Assembly: GCF_003182355.1 (NCBI RefSeq)
Contig: NZ_QGTW01000003.1
Span: 385,273-441,570 of the forward strand
DNA from: Cytobacillus oceanisediminis
GTDB lineage: Bacteria > Bacillota > Bacilli > Bacillales > Cytobacillaceae
DNA: 56,298 bases
Reading direction: 5' to 3'
This document shows, piece after piece, positions 16,964 through 27,588 of this stretch (its first letter is position 1; each line of letters begins with the position of its first letter). The translations under genes and the position numbers were made by a program. The notes under the pieces were generated by a model. It was given only the letters and a program-made list of their open reading frames with translations. It was not told the origin of the DNA and did not search any database.

Positions 16964-18424
16964 TTATTGCTTTTGATAGCGAAGCACAGGCTTACGGGCA
17001 GCCATTGTTTCGTCAAGGCGTCCGATAACCGTCGTATGAGGCGCTTCCTGAACGATTTCAGGGTTTTCCTCTGCTTCTTTGGCAATTTGGATCATGGCAT
17101 CAACAAATGAATCCAAGGTTTCTTTTGATTCTGTTTCTGTCGGTTCGATCATGATGCACTCTTCCACATTAAGCGGGAAGTAAATGGTCGGCGGATGGTA
17201 GCCAAAGTCTAGAAGACGCTTGGCTATATCCAGGGTACGGACTCCCAGCTTTTTCTGGCGCTTTCCGCTCAATACAAATTCGTGTTTGCAATGCCTGTCA
17301 AATGGAAGGTCAAAGAACGGTGCCAGCCTCCTCATCATATAGTTTGCATTTAGTACAGCATATTCAGTTACAGCCTTCAATCCATCAGGTCCCATTGTGC
17401 GGATATAAGTATAAGCACGCACATTGATTCCGAAGTTTCCGTAATAAGGCTTCACACGGCCTATTGATTGCGGACGGTCATATTCAAATTCATACTGGCC
17501 TGCTTTCTTAACCAATACAGGCTTAGGAAGGTATGGAATGAGATCTGCTTTTACGCCGACAGGACCTGATCCCGGTCCGCCGCCGCCGTGCGGACCTGTA
17601 AAGGTTTTATGGAGATTAAGGTGAACAACATCAAATCCCATATCTCCCGGGCGGGCTTTGGAAAGAACAGCATTCAGATTAGCTCCATCATAATAAAGCT
17701 TTCCGCCTGCACCATGCACAATCTCCGCCATTTCCAGGATATTTTCTTCGAACAGCCCCAAAGTGTTAGGGTTGGTCAGCATTAGGGCAGCAGTATCTTC
17801 GCCAACCACTCTTCTTAAGTCCTCTAAATCCACCAATCCATTTTCGTTGGATTTAACAGTTACTGTTTCAAATCCCGCGACTGTTGCAGAAGCCGGGTTT
17901 GTACCGTGGGCAGAGTCAGGAACGATGACTTTCGTACGCTTTGTATCGCCATTCGCTTCATGGTAAGCACGGATCATCATTAGTCCAGTCCATTCTCCGT
18001 GTGCACCTGCAGCCGGCTGAAGCGTTACTTCATCCATTCCCGTAATCTCAATTAAATGCTCCTGCAAATCATACATTAGTTCCAATGCACCTTGAACAGA
18101 GCTTTCGTCCTGCAGAGGATGCAAATGGGCAAAACCATTAAAGCGGGCAACATTTTCATTGATTTTAGGGTTGTACTTCATCGTACATGATCCCAATGGA
18201 TAAAACCCAGAATCCACTCCATGGTTACGTTTGGAGAGAGCAGTATAATGTCGCATAATATCAAGCTCGGATACTTCCGGCAGCTCAGGCTCTTCTTCTC
18301 TTAGATAGCCTTCAGGGAGAAGTTCGCTTAAATCTGTTTCTGGAACGTCCATTTCAGGCAGGCTAAAACCGATACGGCCTTCAGTGCTTAATTCAAAGAT
18401 GAGTGACTGATCTTCCTTATGCAT
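16964..18424 (-). CDS. gcvPB: Glycine dehydrogenase (decarboxylating) subunit 2
   Basis: A 486-residue PLP-dependent subunit of the two-part P protein of the glycine cleavage system. The PLP-binding lysine lies in [19 protein letters not shown]. The start at 18424 ([13 protein letters not shown]) matches the family and overlaps the gcvPA stop by 8 bases, indicating translational coupling; an in-frame extension to 18454 would lie inside gcvPA and is rejected. Last gene of gcvT-gcvPA-gcvPB. Confidence 0.97.
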   Translation of the reverse strand: MHKEDQSLIFELSTEGRIGFSLPEMDVPETDLSELLPEGYLREEEPELPEVSELDIMRHYTALSKRNHGVDSGFYPLGSCTMKYNPKINENVARFNGFAHLHPLQDESSVQGALELMYDLQEHLIEITGMDEVTLQPAAGAHGEWTGLMMIRAYHEANGDTKRTKVIVPDSAHGTNPASATVAGFETVTVKSNENGLVDLEDLRRVVGEDTAALMLTNPNTLGLFEENILEMAEIVHGAGGKLYYDGANLNAVLSKARPGDMGFDVVHLNLHKTFTGPHGGGGPGSGPVGVKADLIPYLPKPVLVKKAGQYEFEYDRPQSIGRVKPYYGNFGINVRAYTYIRTMGPDGLKAVTEYAVLNANYMMRRLAPFFDLPFDRHCKHEFVLSGKRQKKLGVRTLDIAKRLLDFGYHPPTIYFPLNVEECIMIEPTETESKETLDSFVDAMIQIAKEAEENPEIVQEAPHTTVIGRLDETMAARKPVLRYQKQ

Positions 18425-19763
18425 GGTAATCCCCCATTTCCTTAACAAATGCATCGATTTCTTGTTTTGTTCTTAATTCAGTTACAGCAACAAGCATATG
18501 GTTTTTCAGGTCAGCAAAATCTCTGCCCAAGTCATATCCGCCAATAATGCCTTTTTCCAGAAGCTTTTGGTTTACTTCTTTGACTGGCGTATTCAGCTTA
18601 ATGACAAACTCGTTAAACGAAGGACCTTCAAATGCAATTTCAAAACCATTTTCCTTAAACTGCTTTTTAGCATAATGGGCTTTTTGCATATTGGCTGCAG
18701 CCATTTCCTTAACGCCCTTCTTACCGATAGCGGTCATGGCAACCGATGCTGCAAGAGCATTTAATGCCTGATTAGAACAAATATTGGACGTTGCTTTATC
18801 GCGGCGGATATGCTGTTCACGAGCCTGAAGTGTTAGAACAAAGCCTCTGCGCCCCTGATCATCAACAGTTTGGCCGACAAGACGTCCTGGCACTTTTCTC
18901 ATCAGCTTTGATGTAACAGCAAAATATCCGCAGTGCGGGCCTCCGAAAGCTGTTGGAATTCCAAACGGCTGTGCGTCCCCAGCCACGATATCTGCTCCGA
19001 ATTTTCCAGGAGGCGTTAATGCACCTAGTGAAAGCGGGTTGCTTGAAACAACAAACATGGATTTATGGGCATGGATAATTTCTTCTAGCTCTTTTAAAGG
19101 CTCCACTCTTCCGAAAAAGTTTGGATATTGAACGATTACTGCTGCGATATCATCGCCAATCATCTCATTTAACGCATCAAGATCTGTCACACCATCTTTT
19201 TGAGGAATTTCAATTACCTCAATATATTGGCCCTTCGCATAAGTCTTGACTACTTCCTTTGACTCAGGATGTACGCTGCTTGAGATCAGTACTTTTTTGC
19301 GTCGTGTATTGCCTGCACTTAGCATTGCAGCTTCAGCAAGAGCAGTTCCGCCATCATACATGGAGGAGTTAGCAACATCCATACCAGTCAATTCGCAGAT
19401 CATTGTCTGGAATTCAAAAATTGCCTGAAGCTCCCCTTGGGAGATTTCCGGCTGGTAAGGAGTGTACGCAGTATAAAACTCTGAACGCGATAACACATGG
19501 TCAACGATAACCGGCATGTAATGATCGTATACACCTGCTCCAAGGAAAGAGGTATTTGTACGGAGATCGGCATTTTTCTGTGCCATTAAAGTGAGCTCTT
19601 TCATTAGTGCTGTCTCAGATTTCGCAGGTTTAATTTTATATTCACCTTTAAATCTTACGCTTTCAGGAATGTCACTGAAGAGATCTTCCACAGATTTAAC
19701 GCCAATCGTTTCGAGCATTGCTTTCTGGTCAGACTCTGTCATCGGTAAATAGCGATGTTTCAT
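18417..19763 (-). CDS. gcvPA: Glycine dehydrogenase (decarboxylating) subunit 1
   Basis: A 448-residue partner of GcvPB; together they decarboxylate glycine and load the aminomethyl group onto lipoyl-GcvH. Typical segments are [46 protein letters not shown] and GGPHCGYFA. The ATG at 19763 follows GGGGGGAG; an in-frame upstream extension overlaps gcvT and is not used. It is 16 bases downstream of gcvT. Confidence 0.97.
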   Translation of the reverse strand: MKHRYLPMTESDQKAMLETIGVKSVEDLFSDIPESVRFKGEYKIKPAKSETALMKELTLMAQKNADLRTNTSFLGAGVYDHYMPVIVDHVLSRSEFYTAYTPYQPEISQGELQAIFEFQTMICELTGMDVANSSMYDGGTALAEAAMLSAGNTRRKKVLISSSVHPESKEVVKTYAKGQYIEVIEIPQKDGVTDLDALNEMIGDDIAAVIVQYPNFFGRVEPLKELEEIIHAHKSMFVVSSNPLSLGALTPPGKFGADIVAGDAQPFGIPTAFGGPHCGYFAVTSKLMRKVPGRLVGQTVDDQGRRGFVLTLQAREQHIRRDKATSNICSNQALNALAASVAMTAIGKKGVKEMAAANMQKAHYAKKQFKENGFEIAFEGPSFNEFVIKLNTPVKEVNQKLLEKGIIGGYDLGRDFADLKNHMLVAVTELRTKQEIDAFVKEMGDYHA

Positions 19764-19779
19764 CGTTTTCTCCCCCCGG

Positions 19780-20886
19780 TTAGTTCTTTTCTCTTTTATA
19801 AAAAGGTGTAGATGCAATTTTTGCTTTTAATCGTTTGCCGCGAATTTCTACTTCTACTTCTGTGCCAAGCTCAGTATGTTCTTTTTTAATAAGTGCAAGG
19901 CCAATATTCTTTTTTAAGGTTGGAGATTGGGTACCTGTTGTCACTTCCCCGATAAGCTCATCTCCTTTATAAACAGGGTAGCCATGGCGCGGGATTCCGC
20001 GGTCAATCATTTCAATCCCCGCGAGCTTTCGAGTAACCCCATTTTCCTTTTGCTGCTTAAGCACTTCCTTGCCGATAAAATCAGCTTCTTTATTCACTTT
20101 TACAGCAAACCCAATTCCTGCTTCAAGCGGTGTGATATCAGGTGAAAGTTCCTGGCCATAAAGAGCAAGGTTAGCTTCAAAGCGAAGTGTATCCCGTGCA
20201 CCAAGGCCGCATGGAAGCACGCCATCTTCTTTGCCAGCTTCAAGTATTTCATTCCACAATGCTGCAGCATCCTTAGCATCGCAGTACACTTCAAATCCAT
20301 CTTCTCCGGTATAGCCAGTTCTTGAAACAAGGGCTTTCTTTCCATTCAGCTCAACATCCTGCTGAAATTTGAAAAAGCCGATTTCCGCCAAGCTTGTATT
20401 TCCTGCAAGCTTTTGCAGCACCTTTTCAGCAAGCGGTCCTTGAAGGGCAAGCTGCGCCATGTCTTCAGAAAGATTTTTCAATTCCACACTGCCTTCAATA
20501 TGATCTTGCAGCCATTGGTAATCCTTTTCAATATTTGATGCATTCACGACTAGCAAATAGTGATCTTCTTCTATTTTATAGACAAGTAAATCATCAACAG
20601 TTCCGCCATTTTCATAACACATGGCGGTATATTGAGCACCAGCATTTTTTAATTTTGAAACATCATTTGTCATCATTTTTTGAAGATAGGCAAGGCTGTC
20701 AATTCCTTTCACTTCGATCTCACCCATATGGGAAACATCGAAAAGGCCTGCCTTGTTACGAACTGCTTCATGTTCTTCTTTAATGCTTGAAAACTGTACA
20801 GGAAGGTCCCAGCCTCCAAAATCGATGGTTTTTGCTCCATAATCTTTGTACACCTCATACAAAGGTGTGCGCTTTAACTGTGACAT
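19780..20886 (-). CDS. gcvT: Aminomethyltransferase (glycine cleavage T protein)
   Basis: A 368-residue folate-dependent T protein that releases ammonia from aminomethyl-GcvH and forms methylene-tetrahydrofolate. The N-terminus ([20 protein letters not shown]), [13 protein letters not shown], and the [13 protein letters not shown] and LGARDTLR motifs are all present. First gene of the gcv operon, directly behind the glycine riboswitch. Confidence 0.98.
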   Translation of the reverse strand: MSQLKRTPLYEVYKDYGAKTIDFGGWDLPVQFSSIKEEHEAVRNKAGLFDVSHMGEIEVKGIDSLAYLQKMMTNDVSKLKNAGAQYTAMCYENGGTVDDLLVYKIEEDHYLLVVNASNIEKDYQWLQDHIEGSVELKNLSEDMAQLALQGPLAEKVLQKLAGNTSLAEIGFFKFQQDVELNGKKALVSRTGYTGEDGFEVYCDAKDAAALWNEILEAGKEDGVLPCGLGARDTLRFEANLALYGQELSPDITPLEAGIGFAVKVNKEADFIGKEVLKQQKENGVTRKLAGIEMIDRGIPRHGYPVYKGDELIGEVTTGTQSPTLKKNIGLALIKKEHTELGTEVEVEIRGKRLKAKIASTPFYKREKN

Positions 20887-20932
20887 TTACTCGTCCCCCT
20901 CATAATCTTTTTTAAAACGTTTTAGGAAACAT

Positions 20933-21128
20933 AAAAAGGACAGAAAATCCCCTCGTTAATGAGAAGATCTCTGTCCTTGCACCTGAAAGTTTACCGAAAT
21001 CGGCTTTCCCCTTGGGTGGCTCCTTATAGAAGCACTCTCCAGAGCTGCGTCAAACAAGAGTTCTTTTGCCTGAGAGATTCACAGGATTGCTTGCTCCTTC
21101 GGCGCTACAAATGTAGTCTCTCCCCTTG
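20933..21128 (-). promoter_or_regulatory. Tandem glycine riboswitch with terminator
   Basis: Read on the minus strand: GGGGAGAGACT, GCGCCGAAGGAGCAA, GAATCTCTCAGGCAAAAG, then GGAGAGTGC, GCCACCCAAGGGG and CTTTCAGGTGCAAGGACAGAG. These are the two gcvT-type aptamers in series. The expression platform is AGGACAG (20977-20971) pairing with CTGTCCT (20943-20937) followed by TTTTT, an intrinsic terminator. Glycine binding should favour readthrough into gcvT-gcvPA-gcvPB. Confidence 0.96.
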
Positions 21129-21157
21129 TTATCATTCGCATTTATAAAATTTTCCAA
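21129..21157 (-). promoter_or_regulatory. Probable promoter of the gcv operon
   Basis: On the minus strand TTGGAA (21157-21152), 17 bases, then TGATAA (21134-21129). A start about 7 bases further would be at the beginning of the riboswitch. The boxes are moderate matches to sigma-A. Confidence 0.45.
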
Positions 21158-21315
21158 GTTGGTCATACTTATACCAAACAGAAAAAAAATGACTCCATTG
21201 TTTCGGTAAACTAAATTTAATGTATTAACTTTCAAAACTTTCAAAGCTATTATCATCCTACCACCTTAACCAGGTTTGGGCAATATGTTTTATATAGATT
21301 AAAGGAGCTGTTTTT

Positions 21316-23004
21316 ATGACGGTGCAAATTGGCTTTGATTCTTCCTGGCAGGATGAATTTTTAAAGAGAATAGAAGATGATGGTCCATGGGGAAATTGGG
21401 AGCTCTATAAGTTGGCTCTAGAAGTCGAAAACCATACGATAATACCTGAATTTGAAGGCCTGCAGGCTCCAAAGCACCTGCCTAATCTGACACCGCTCCC
21501 CCATCAGCTTGAAGTAGCAAAGCAGGTTGTTGAGAGCATGAACGGAAAAGCCATCCTTGCTGATGAGGTTGGCCTTGGCAAGACAATTGAGGCTGGTCTT
21601 ATTTTAAAAGAATATATGATAAGAGGTTTGGTAAAAAAAGTTCTGATACTCGTTCCAGCTTCCCTTGTATCACAATGGGCAATCGAACTAAACAGCAAAT
21701 TTTTCATTCCTGCCGTTGCCCAGCGGAAAAGCTATGTATGGGAGCAATGCGATGTTGTCGTTTCTTCCATAGACACCGCCAAGCGGAATCCGCACCGGGA
21801 CATTATTTACAGCCTGGACTATGATTTGATCATTATTGATGAAGCTCACAAGCTTAAAAATAATAAAACAAAAAACTATGAGTTTGTGCAAAATTTAAAG
21901 AAGAAATTTTGCCTTCTGTTAACCGCAACCCCGATCCAAAACCGGATCAGCGAGATATTCAACTTGGTTTCCCTGCTTAAACCAGGGCATCTTGGCACTG
22001 AGTCTGCCTTTTATGAGAGCTATAAAAAAGATTCACGTTCATTAAATGATGATGAACATTTAAAAGAACTGGTAAATAAAGTTATGATTCGAAACCGCAG
22101 GGCGGACACAGGGATAGAATGGACCAAAAGACATGTCGAAACCATTCCGATCGAATTTTCCCAGGAAGAGAGAGGGCTATATGAGGCTGTTACGGAATTG
22201 CGGGGAGAAGGCGATTGGGTGAGTTCGAGCCAGTTTTCGGTAATGACTCTACAAAGGGAAGCCTGCAGCAGCAGGGAGGCAGTTTATTTCACCTTGCAAA
22301 ACATGCTCAAAAGACAGGAAGAACCTACTAAAGCTTTTCAGGATCAAGTTCAATACCTTGTGTCCAAGGTTGAGGCTGTACAGCAAAATTCCAAAGCTCA
22401 AAAAGCACTAGAATTAATTCAAAAAATTAATGATAAGGTAATTATTTTCACAGAATACCGTGCAACCCAAATGTATCTGCAATGGTTTTTAAAACAATAT
22501 GGCATTACATCTGTCCCTTTTAGGGGCGGATTCAAACGGGGCAAAAAGGATTGGATGAGAGAGCTTTTTCAAAAAAATGCACAGGTCCTTATTGCCACAG
22601 AAGCAGGAGGAGAAGGAATAAACCTTCAATTTTGCAATCACATTATTAATTTCGACCTTCCCTGGAATCCGATGAGGCTGGAACAGAGGATTGGCCGTAT
22701 CCATCGTCTTGGCCAGGAGAAGGATGTAATGATTTATAACTTTGCCACTAAGGATACAGTTGAAGAGCATGTTCTAAAACTGTTATACGAGAAAATCAAT
22801 CTGTTTGAAAAGGTCATTGGGGATTTGGATGATATTTTAACAAAGCTTGAATTTGGAAATATTGATGATCACCTTGTCGACATTTTTGGTAAGTCAGCTT
22901 CAGAGGGTGAAATGAGAATCAAAATGGAGAATTTAACTAGCATGATTCAATTTGCAGAGGATATGAAAGAAGGTGGACTGAATGCAGCAACAGGAAATAC
23001 ATAA
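21316..23004 (+). CDS. yqhH: SNF2-type DNA/RNA helicase YqhH
   Basis: A 562-residue SWI2/SNF2-family ATPase. Helicase motifs are in order: Walker A in DEVGLGKTIEAG, LVPASLVSQW, the DEAH box (IIIDEAHKLKN), TATPIQNR, and in the second lobe EAGGEGINLQFC and QRIGRIHRLGQ. It corresponds to YqhH, which is upstream of yqhG in B. subtilis. The cellular role is not established. It is divergent from the gcv operon and overlaps yqhG by 23 bases. Confidence 0.95.
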   Translation: MTVQIGFDSSWQDEFLKRIEDDGPWGNWELYKLALEVENHTIIPEFEGLQAPKHLPNLTPLPHQLEVAKQVVESMNGKAILADEVGLGKTIEAGLILKEYMIRGLVKKVLILVPASLVSQWAIELNSKFFIPAVAQRKSYVWEQCDVVVSSIDTAKRNPHRDIIYSLDYDLIIIDEAHKLKNNKTKNYEFVQNLKKKFCLLLTATPIQNRISEIFNLVSLLKPGHLGTESAFYESYKKDSRSLNDDEHLKELVNKVMIRNRRADTGIEWTKRHVETIPIEFSQEERGLYEAVTELRGEGDWVSSSQFSVMTLQREACSSREAVYFTLQNMLKRQEEPTKAFQDQVQYLVSKVEAVQQNSKAQKALELIQKINDKVIIFTEYRATQMYLQWFLKQYGITSVPFRGGFKRGKKDWMRELFQKNAQVLIATEAGGEGINLQFCNHIINFDLPWNPMRLEQRIGRIHRLGQEKDVMIYNFATKDTVEEHVLKLLYEKINLFEKVIGDLDDILTKLEFGNIDDHLVDIFGKSASEGEMRIKMENLTSMIQFAEDMKEGGLNAATGNT

Positions 23005-23776
23005 GTTTCTTGAAAGGTATTTTCACGCAAATGGTTGTGAGGTCGTCGATAAAGGCCCCGGTTATATGACTGTCCAACTTACTATCGAACTGGATAAGGA
23101 ACTCATGAACCGCCCATTTTATTGGCATTATCTTGAGAAAACAGGCGGAATCCCCAATCCTATGCAGCTGACTCTAATTACAAACCAACAGCTGGCTCCC
23201 GATCAGTTGAAGGGAGAGGTCATTCATTTTGGATCCCCCCGTCTGCATCAGATATTTGAGTCAGCACGAAACCTTGCAGGCTATATCAGGCTTTATGAAA
23301 ATCATCATCATTCTCCTGGCCAGCAAACTCCATTAAGGCCCTGGCTGGGTATGAACGTCCGCATCTCCTATCAATGCGACCGAAAAAGAGATGTTTTCAA
23401 ATCGATTGGCCTCCAATTAATAAATGGACACATGATAGAAAACTTCCATGACAAGCTGCTTGAAATGAATTTAACGCCCAAGATCCCTGATTACTCATTC
23501 ACTCTCTCTCCCCTCATTATGCCAAAGAGCGGAATATCGAGGGTAGCGAATTTTTTAAAAATGGGGATTGAGCAAGAAGAACATAACTGGGCTGATGAAG
23601 CCCGTATGCGCTGGCAAAAGGACCTGGATCTGCTGGAGCATTTTTATGAGGATGCAGAGGAAAAAGGCGAAAGCTACGAAACGGAAAAGACTGCACTAAA
23701 AGAACAGTATGAGCCAAAAATTAATATTTCCATAATTAACGGAGGGCTCTTTTACCTGACAGACAGCGCGGTCTGA
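22982..23776 (+). CDS. yqhG: YqhG family protein
   Basis: A 264-residue soluble protein with no membrane segment. It begins MQQQEIHKFLERYF and has NRPFYWHYLEKTGGIPNPM and FGSPRLHQIF segments typical of YqhG; the C-terminal part is helical and acidic. The start overlaps the end of yqhH, so the two are probably coupled. Function unknown, likely linked to the helicase. Confidence 0.88.
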   Translation: MQQQEIHKFLERYFHANGCEVVDKGPGYMTVQLTIELDKELMNRPFYWHYLEKTGGIPNPMQLTLITNQQLAPDQLKGEVIHFGSPRLHQIFESARNLAGYIRLYENHHHSPGQQTPLRPWLGMNVRISYQCDRKRDVFKSIGLQLINGHMIENFHDKLLEMNLTPKIPDYSFTLSPLIMPKSGISRVANFLKMGIEQEEHNWADEARMRWQKDLDLLEHFYEDAEEKGESYETEKTALKEQYEPKINISIINGGLFYLTDSAV

Positions 23777-23797
23777 AGCAAATCACTAATAAACAAA

Positions 23798-23820
23798 AAA
23801 CCGGCAATTGCTGCCGGTTT
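23798..23820 (+). terminator. Intrinsic terminator of yqhH-yqhG
   Basis: AAACCGGCA and TGCCGGTTT make a near-perfect stem 22 bases after the yqhG stop; the A run before it gives some activity for the opposite strand too. Confidence 0.85.
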
Positions 23821-23832
23821 CCTGTTTTGCTG

Positions 23833-24018
23833 CTATTTATGTTTTTTCTTCTTTATGCCAAAGTAGAAAATATAAGGAAGCACGCCAAACCACCTGAATA
23901 AAAAGGGTTCTTTCGTATCCTTTTTCTCCATTCGGTACTTTTTTCGTTCATCCTTGGGCTGGTCAATATATTTAACTACTGTCTGTGTGATATATTTTAC
24001 GTACTCGTTTGATTTCAA
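23833..24018 (-). CDS. yqzE: YqzE family small protein
   Basis: A 61-residue basic protein starting MKSNEYVKYITQTVVKYIDQP and ending with a hydrophobic stretch (FLFRWFGVLPYIFYFGI) and a lysine-rich tail. It matches YqzE in length and in position after the comG operon. Function unknown. Confidence 0.85.
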   Translation of the reverse strand: MKSNEYVKYITQTVVKYIDQPKDERKKYRMEKKDTKEPFLFRWFGVLPYIFYFGIKKKKHK

Positions 24019-24136
24019 TTAGACACACCTGCCTTTTCAGATCGCTCATTGTTCAACCAACTAACAGTGATGGAGGACGCCCATTCACATATAGACGTTT
24101 CACATTATCGACATTAACAAGTATGTCCAGGAAGGA

Positions 24137-24634
24137 CTATTCTAAACGGTTTATAATTTCTTTAATGATATCATGAGTTTCTCTATTGGTTGTATCGATA
24201 ATCACATTAGCTGCATCTTTATATAAAGGCATTCTTTCTTCATAAAGCTCACGGATTAGCTTCATTTTATAACCTTTAAGCAGCGGTCTGGATTGGTCAT
24301 TTTCAAGCCGCTTGAATATTTCCTCTGGTGTTGCATAAAGAAAAAAAACATTCCCTTTATGTCTTAAAGCTTCCCTGTTTTCAGGCTTCACTACTATTCC
24401 GCCGCCTGTTGTGATAACAGCTTCCCGATCATTCAGCTCTTGCAGCGTTTTAGTTTCCAGAAATCTGAAATATTCTTCACCTTCTTCAGCAAAAATATCA
24501 TTTATGCTTTTTTTCTCCCGTTTAACAATCTCTTCATCAGTATCAATTACTGCTACATTTACACAAGCCGCTAGTTCTTTACCTATGGTGGTCTTTCCTG
24601 CACCCATGAATCCGATCAAGTAAATTGATTTCAT
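24137..24634 (-). CDS. aroK: Shikimate kinase
   Basis: A 165-residue P-loop kinase that phosphorylates shikimate. Walker A is GFMGAGKTT at residues 7-15; DTDEEIVKRE and TGGGIVVKPENRE bind shikimate, and RPLL is in the lid. The start at 24634 follows GGGGAAAAAGC; the frame extends to 24661 into comGG without support. The gene lies just after comGG, where several Bacillus species place it. Confidence 0.95.
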   Translation of the reverse strand: MKSIYLIGFMGAGKTTIGKELAACVNVAVIDTDEEIVKREKKSINDIFAEEGEEYFRFLETKTLQELNDREAVITTGGGIVVKPENREALRHKGNVFFLYATPEEIFKRLENDQSRPLLKGYKMKLIRELYEERMPLYKDAANVIIDTTNRETHDIIKEIINRLE

Positions 24635-24647
24635 GCTTTTTCCCCAA

Positions 24648-25031
24648 TCAGTTTTTTTCAATCCATTTTATCACTTTTTCCAAATCGATGTCATAATAAG
24701 CGTATGTTGTGATCTCAGAATCGGAGCCAATCTTTGTTTTGAATGTAATTTGATACAAGCTTGCGGCTAGAGGGGACATACTATATGTAACGTTTCCGCC
24801 TGCAAAATAATAAGATCCTGATAAATCATATTCTTTTTTCTCCTTCAGCAAGATTTCTGTTCTTTTAATGGAATTTAATAAATAATATTCCTGCTTCAAG
24901 ACTGTACCTGCTTCTTCGGTGATCCTTTTTTCCGATATATACTGCTCCAATTGGAGCGTTAGCAAAAGAAAAGCAGCAAGAATAATTGTGAATGTAAGAG
25001 GATAAACAAATCCCTTCTCGTTATGGTACAT
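24648..25031 (-). CDS. comGG: Competence pseudopilus protein ComGG
   Basis: A 127-residue minor pseudopilin-like protein with a hydrophobic N-terminal helix after a short basic leader (KGFVYPLTFTIILAAFLLLTL). ComGG is part of the pseudopilus that draws DNA through the cell wall in competent Bacillus. It overlaps comGF by 11 bases. Position in the operon supports the call more than sequence, because ComGG is poorly conserved. Confidence 0.85.
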   Translation of the reverse strand: MYHNEKGFVYPLTFTIILAAFLLLTLQLEQYISEKRITEEAGTVLKQEYYLLNSIKRTEILLKEKKEYDLSGSYYFAGGNVTYSMSPLAASLYQITFKTKIGSDSEITTYAYYDIDLEKVIKWIEKN

Positions 25032-25500
25032 CCGAAACCTCCGAATCTGTATAGTAATAAAGGGAAGCGGTGTATTCCTGCTTAAAAGTATCTTTCACTA
25101 TCATTTCCAAGCCTCCGTTTATACTAGTAAAGGAGACAGAATCAACTTCCTGGAGAACAATTTCATGACCCTTCAAGTCCACTCGCCTTCGCAAATTGGA
25201 ACCGTATTTCTCATAGACTACGCTTTGCTCTGCTATCGCTAATGCTATTCTTTCATTTGAGACATCTGCATAGTCTGCAAGCCTTACTTCTTTTTTCATC
25301 TGATTGATAAATACCAGCCATTCAAGCCGCTGAGTCCTCGCTTCAAATTTCCAGTCGTGAAAGAGAAAGTTAAAGCTAAGCGGCAAAAAAGAAACAAGCA
25401 TCAAGAATATTGAAAAAGCAAAAAGCATCTCAAGCATGGTAAAGCCTTTGCTATTTATAAATCTCACACTTCTCATTTGCTTTTTGGAATATGTCTTCAT
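25021..25500 (-). CDS. comGF: Competence pseudopilin ComGF
   Basis: A 159-residue type IV pilin-like protein; the prepilin region is SKGFTMLEMLFAFSIFLML near residues 17-35. It is longer at the N-terminus than B. subtilis ComGF and may start at an internal codon. It overlaps comGE by 50 bases and comGG by 11 bases. Confidence 0.85.
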   Translation of the reverse strand: MKTYSKKQMRSVRFINSKGFTMLEMLFAFSIFLMLVSFLPLSFNFLFHDWKFEARTQRLEWLVFINQMKKEVRLADYADVSNERIALAIAEQSVVYEKYGSNLRRRVDLKGHEIVLQEVDSVSFTSINGGLEMIVKDTFKQEYTASLYYYTDSEVSDVP

Positions 25501-25780
25501 ACTTAATACAAACCTCCGTCAATTCTGAGCTTTCCTTCAGGAATATTTCATATACAGTTTGGTTTTTCTTAACAGTTTCACCGGAAGAAAAGTGCCCTTC
25601 AACCACTGTTTTTTGCAGGCTTTCATAAAGCAGTTGTGTACTTTCAAATTCCTGTTCTATTTCAACAGAGTGCTCAATTGCCCTTATTATAAGAGGGAAA
25701 AATACGCCCGCCACAATCAGCCAGGCTGTTAAGGAGAGAAGCAGCTCAGCCATGAAGAAGCCATCATTCTTTCGCCACAT
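25451..25780 (-). CDS. comGE: Competence pseudopilin ComGE
   Basis: A 109-residue minor pseudopilin with the N-terminal processing region KNDGFFMAELLLSLTAWLIV. It is the fifth comG gene, overlapping comGD by 17 bases, and should depend on the prepilin peptidase ComC and on ComK-driven expression in an intact operon. Confidence 0.85.
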   Translation of the reverse strand: MWRKNDGFFMAELLLSLTAWLIVAGVFFPLIIRAIEHSVEIEQEFESTQLLYESLQKTVVEGHFSSGETVKKNQTVYEIFLKESSELTEVCIKYEDIFQKANEKCEIYK

Positions 25781-26204
25781 AAAACCTCCCTCTCCCTATT
25801 AAAAATGTAATCAAGTACCTTTCCTCGCCCGCCCTGATATAGAAACTGCCAAATTTATTCGTATTCCCGCTTGGTCCATACTGAAAATACAAAGGCATGG
25901 TCCCCTTCCTTACCTCAAACTGAGGAGAATATTCACGGCTAATAATAGTTTCAGAACCTAACTTCACCTGTGCGGTGTACTTATGCTTGTCCGGTAAAAA
26001 CTGGATGACCACATCTGTTTGATGGGTTAATGCATATTGCTGGGCATACAGCAAATCAGATTTTAATTGGGAAAAAAACATCTGTTTTTCAAAGTAGAAG
26101 AAATGCTGTTTGACCAAAACAGCCGTAATTGAGGCAATGATGAGGAATATGCTGAGGACGAAGAGGGATTCAATTAGGGTAAATCCTTGATTATTTCTAA
26201 TCAT
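25764..26204 (-). CDS. comGD: Competence pseudopilin ComGD
   Basis: A 146-residue pseudopilin with the classic prepilin motif NNQGFTLIESLFVLSIFLI at the N-terminus and a GspH-like body. It overlaps comGC by 4 bases and comGE by 17 bases. Confidence 0.92.
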   Translation of the reverse strand: MIRNNQGFTLIESLFVLSIFLIIASITAVLVKQHFFYFEKQMFFSQLKSDLLYAQQYALTHQTDVVIQFLPDKHKYTAQVKLGSETIISREYSPQFEVRKGTMPLYFQYGPSGNTNKFGSFYIRAGEERYLITFLIGRGRFYVAKE

Positions 26205-26557
26205 GGCGTTGAAGGATCTGATGTAATCTCTCTTGTTGAAGCAGGAGTTGTTCGTTCAACTTTTCCTTCTGCAGTTATTTGAATGGCATCTCCATTTGGG
26301 CATGAAGTTTCCTCTAAGTATCCTGCTATTTTTAAAGCAGAAATATCTGCAGGGAGTTTCTTCTCTTCTATTTCGTACGCCTGAACCTGAGCTTGAACCA
26401 TTTGTATAAATGCTTCACATCCTTTGCTGTTAATTTTTGAATTATGTTTAGTCACATTCGGTATTGTGATGATTAACAGCACTGAAATAACCAGCAAAAC
26501 AATCATCATTTCAATCAGTGTAAATCCCCTGGCGTTTTTGATTTTCTGTAATTTCAT
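26201..26557 (-). CDS. comGC: Major competence pseudopilin ComGC
   Basis: A 118-residue major pseudopilin. The processing site GFTLIEMMIVLLVISVLLII is canonical, followed by the ComGC helix and the CP.G segment (TSCPNGDAI) near the C-terminus. It overlaps comGB by a single base and comGD by 4. Confidence 0.95.
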   Translation of the reverse strand: MKLQKIKNARGFTLIEMMIVLLVISVLLIITIPNVTKHNSKINSKGCEAFIQMVQAQVQAYEIEEKKLPADISALKIAGYLEETSCPNGDAIQITAEGKVERTTPASTREITSDPSTP

Positions 26558-27588
26558 TAAAATCCCTCCAATAAATGAAACATTGGCAGCAAGACAGCCA
26601 GGTACATGGATACAATTAAAAAGCCAATAAACATGTACAAAAGCGGTTGAATTATTTTGAGCAGCTTTTCTGTTTTTGCCTCAAGCAGGCTTAAACAGTG
26701 TTTGCTGAAAAAGATTAGTTCCTGATCCAGCCTGCCATTTTTCTGTCCATGCCTGATTATGTTTGTTAATTCCTTTTCAAAAAAAGGGAAACTTATTAAA
26801 ATATCCTCCAGCTTTTCCCCCTTTCTCAAATCCATTTTCATTGCTTCTCCTATTCCCTTGTAAAAAGGCTGCTTATCATTTTGCTCAAATAAACTTAGAG
26901 CCTCATAGACAGAAAGGCCACCCGCTAATAGATAGCTAAGCTGCACGGCAAAAAAGTGAGTATAGTACAGACGGAGAAAAGGGCCTGCTACAGGAATCCT
27001 TACAATTTTCCGCTTCTGATCAAGGGGAGAATACTTTCGAAATCTGAAAAAGTAGTAAACCAGGAGAACCATAATGCTGAAAAGGCTTAGTATCATTAAG
27101 CCAGGGAGAAAGTCGCCTAAAAGGTAGACAACTTTAGTGAAGAAATTAGGCTGCAGTTTCATGGAAACAAACAATGAAGAAAAACGGGGCAATAATATAT
27201 TGTCTACGAATGCAAAGAGAAATGAGGTTATTAATATTAAGAAAAGAGGATATGCAAGTAGTTTCTTTAATTTCTCAATGTCCTTCCCCCTTTTTAGAAT
27301 CATTTCGCTGCCTTCCAGAAACGCAGCGGCCAGTCCTCCATGCTGCTCTGCAAAAAACACGTATCCAATCAAGCTTTTATTAAAGTTCATATTGGAAAGG
27401 ATCTGATAAAAGGGGTATCCTTCTTTCAGCTCAGAGAGGCAATGGCTTATCTCCTGCTTTCTTTTGCTCGGAAGCTGGTGTATAAGTGATTCTAAAGCTT
27501 CGGATAATGGATATCCCCTTGAGAGTAGATCGCCTGTATTTTTTAGAAAATATCCTTGTTCCTGAATGGTCCATTTATGTTGCTTCAT
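26557..27588 (-). CDS. comGB: Competence pilus assembly platform protein ComGB
   Basis: A 343-residue GspF-family polytopic membrane protein with helices near residues 120-140, 170-195 and 315-340. It is the membrane platform on which the ComGA ATPase normally works. The start is taken at the MKQHKWTIQEQ methionine (27588), which overlaps the end of comGA; the frame remains open to 27639 inside comGA. With comGA broken it probably lacks its promoter and partner. Confidence 0.92.
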   Translation of the reverse strand: MKQHKWTIQEQGYFLKNTGDLLSRGYPLSEALESLIHQLPSKRKQEISHCLSELKEGYPFYQILSNMNFNKSLIGYVFFAEQHGGLAAAFLEGSEMILKRGKDIEKLKKLLAYPLFLILITSFLFAFVDNILLPRFSSLFVSMKLQPNFFTKVVYLLGDFLPGLMILSLFSIMVLLVYYFFRFRKYSPLDQKRKIVRIPVAGPFLRLYYTHFFAVQLSYLLAGGLSVYEALSLFEQNDKQPFYKGIGEAMKMDLRKGEKLEDILISFPFFEKELTNIIRHGQKNGRLDQELIFFSKHCLSLLEAKTEKLLKIIQPLLYMFIGFLIVSMYLAVLLPMFHLLEGF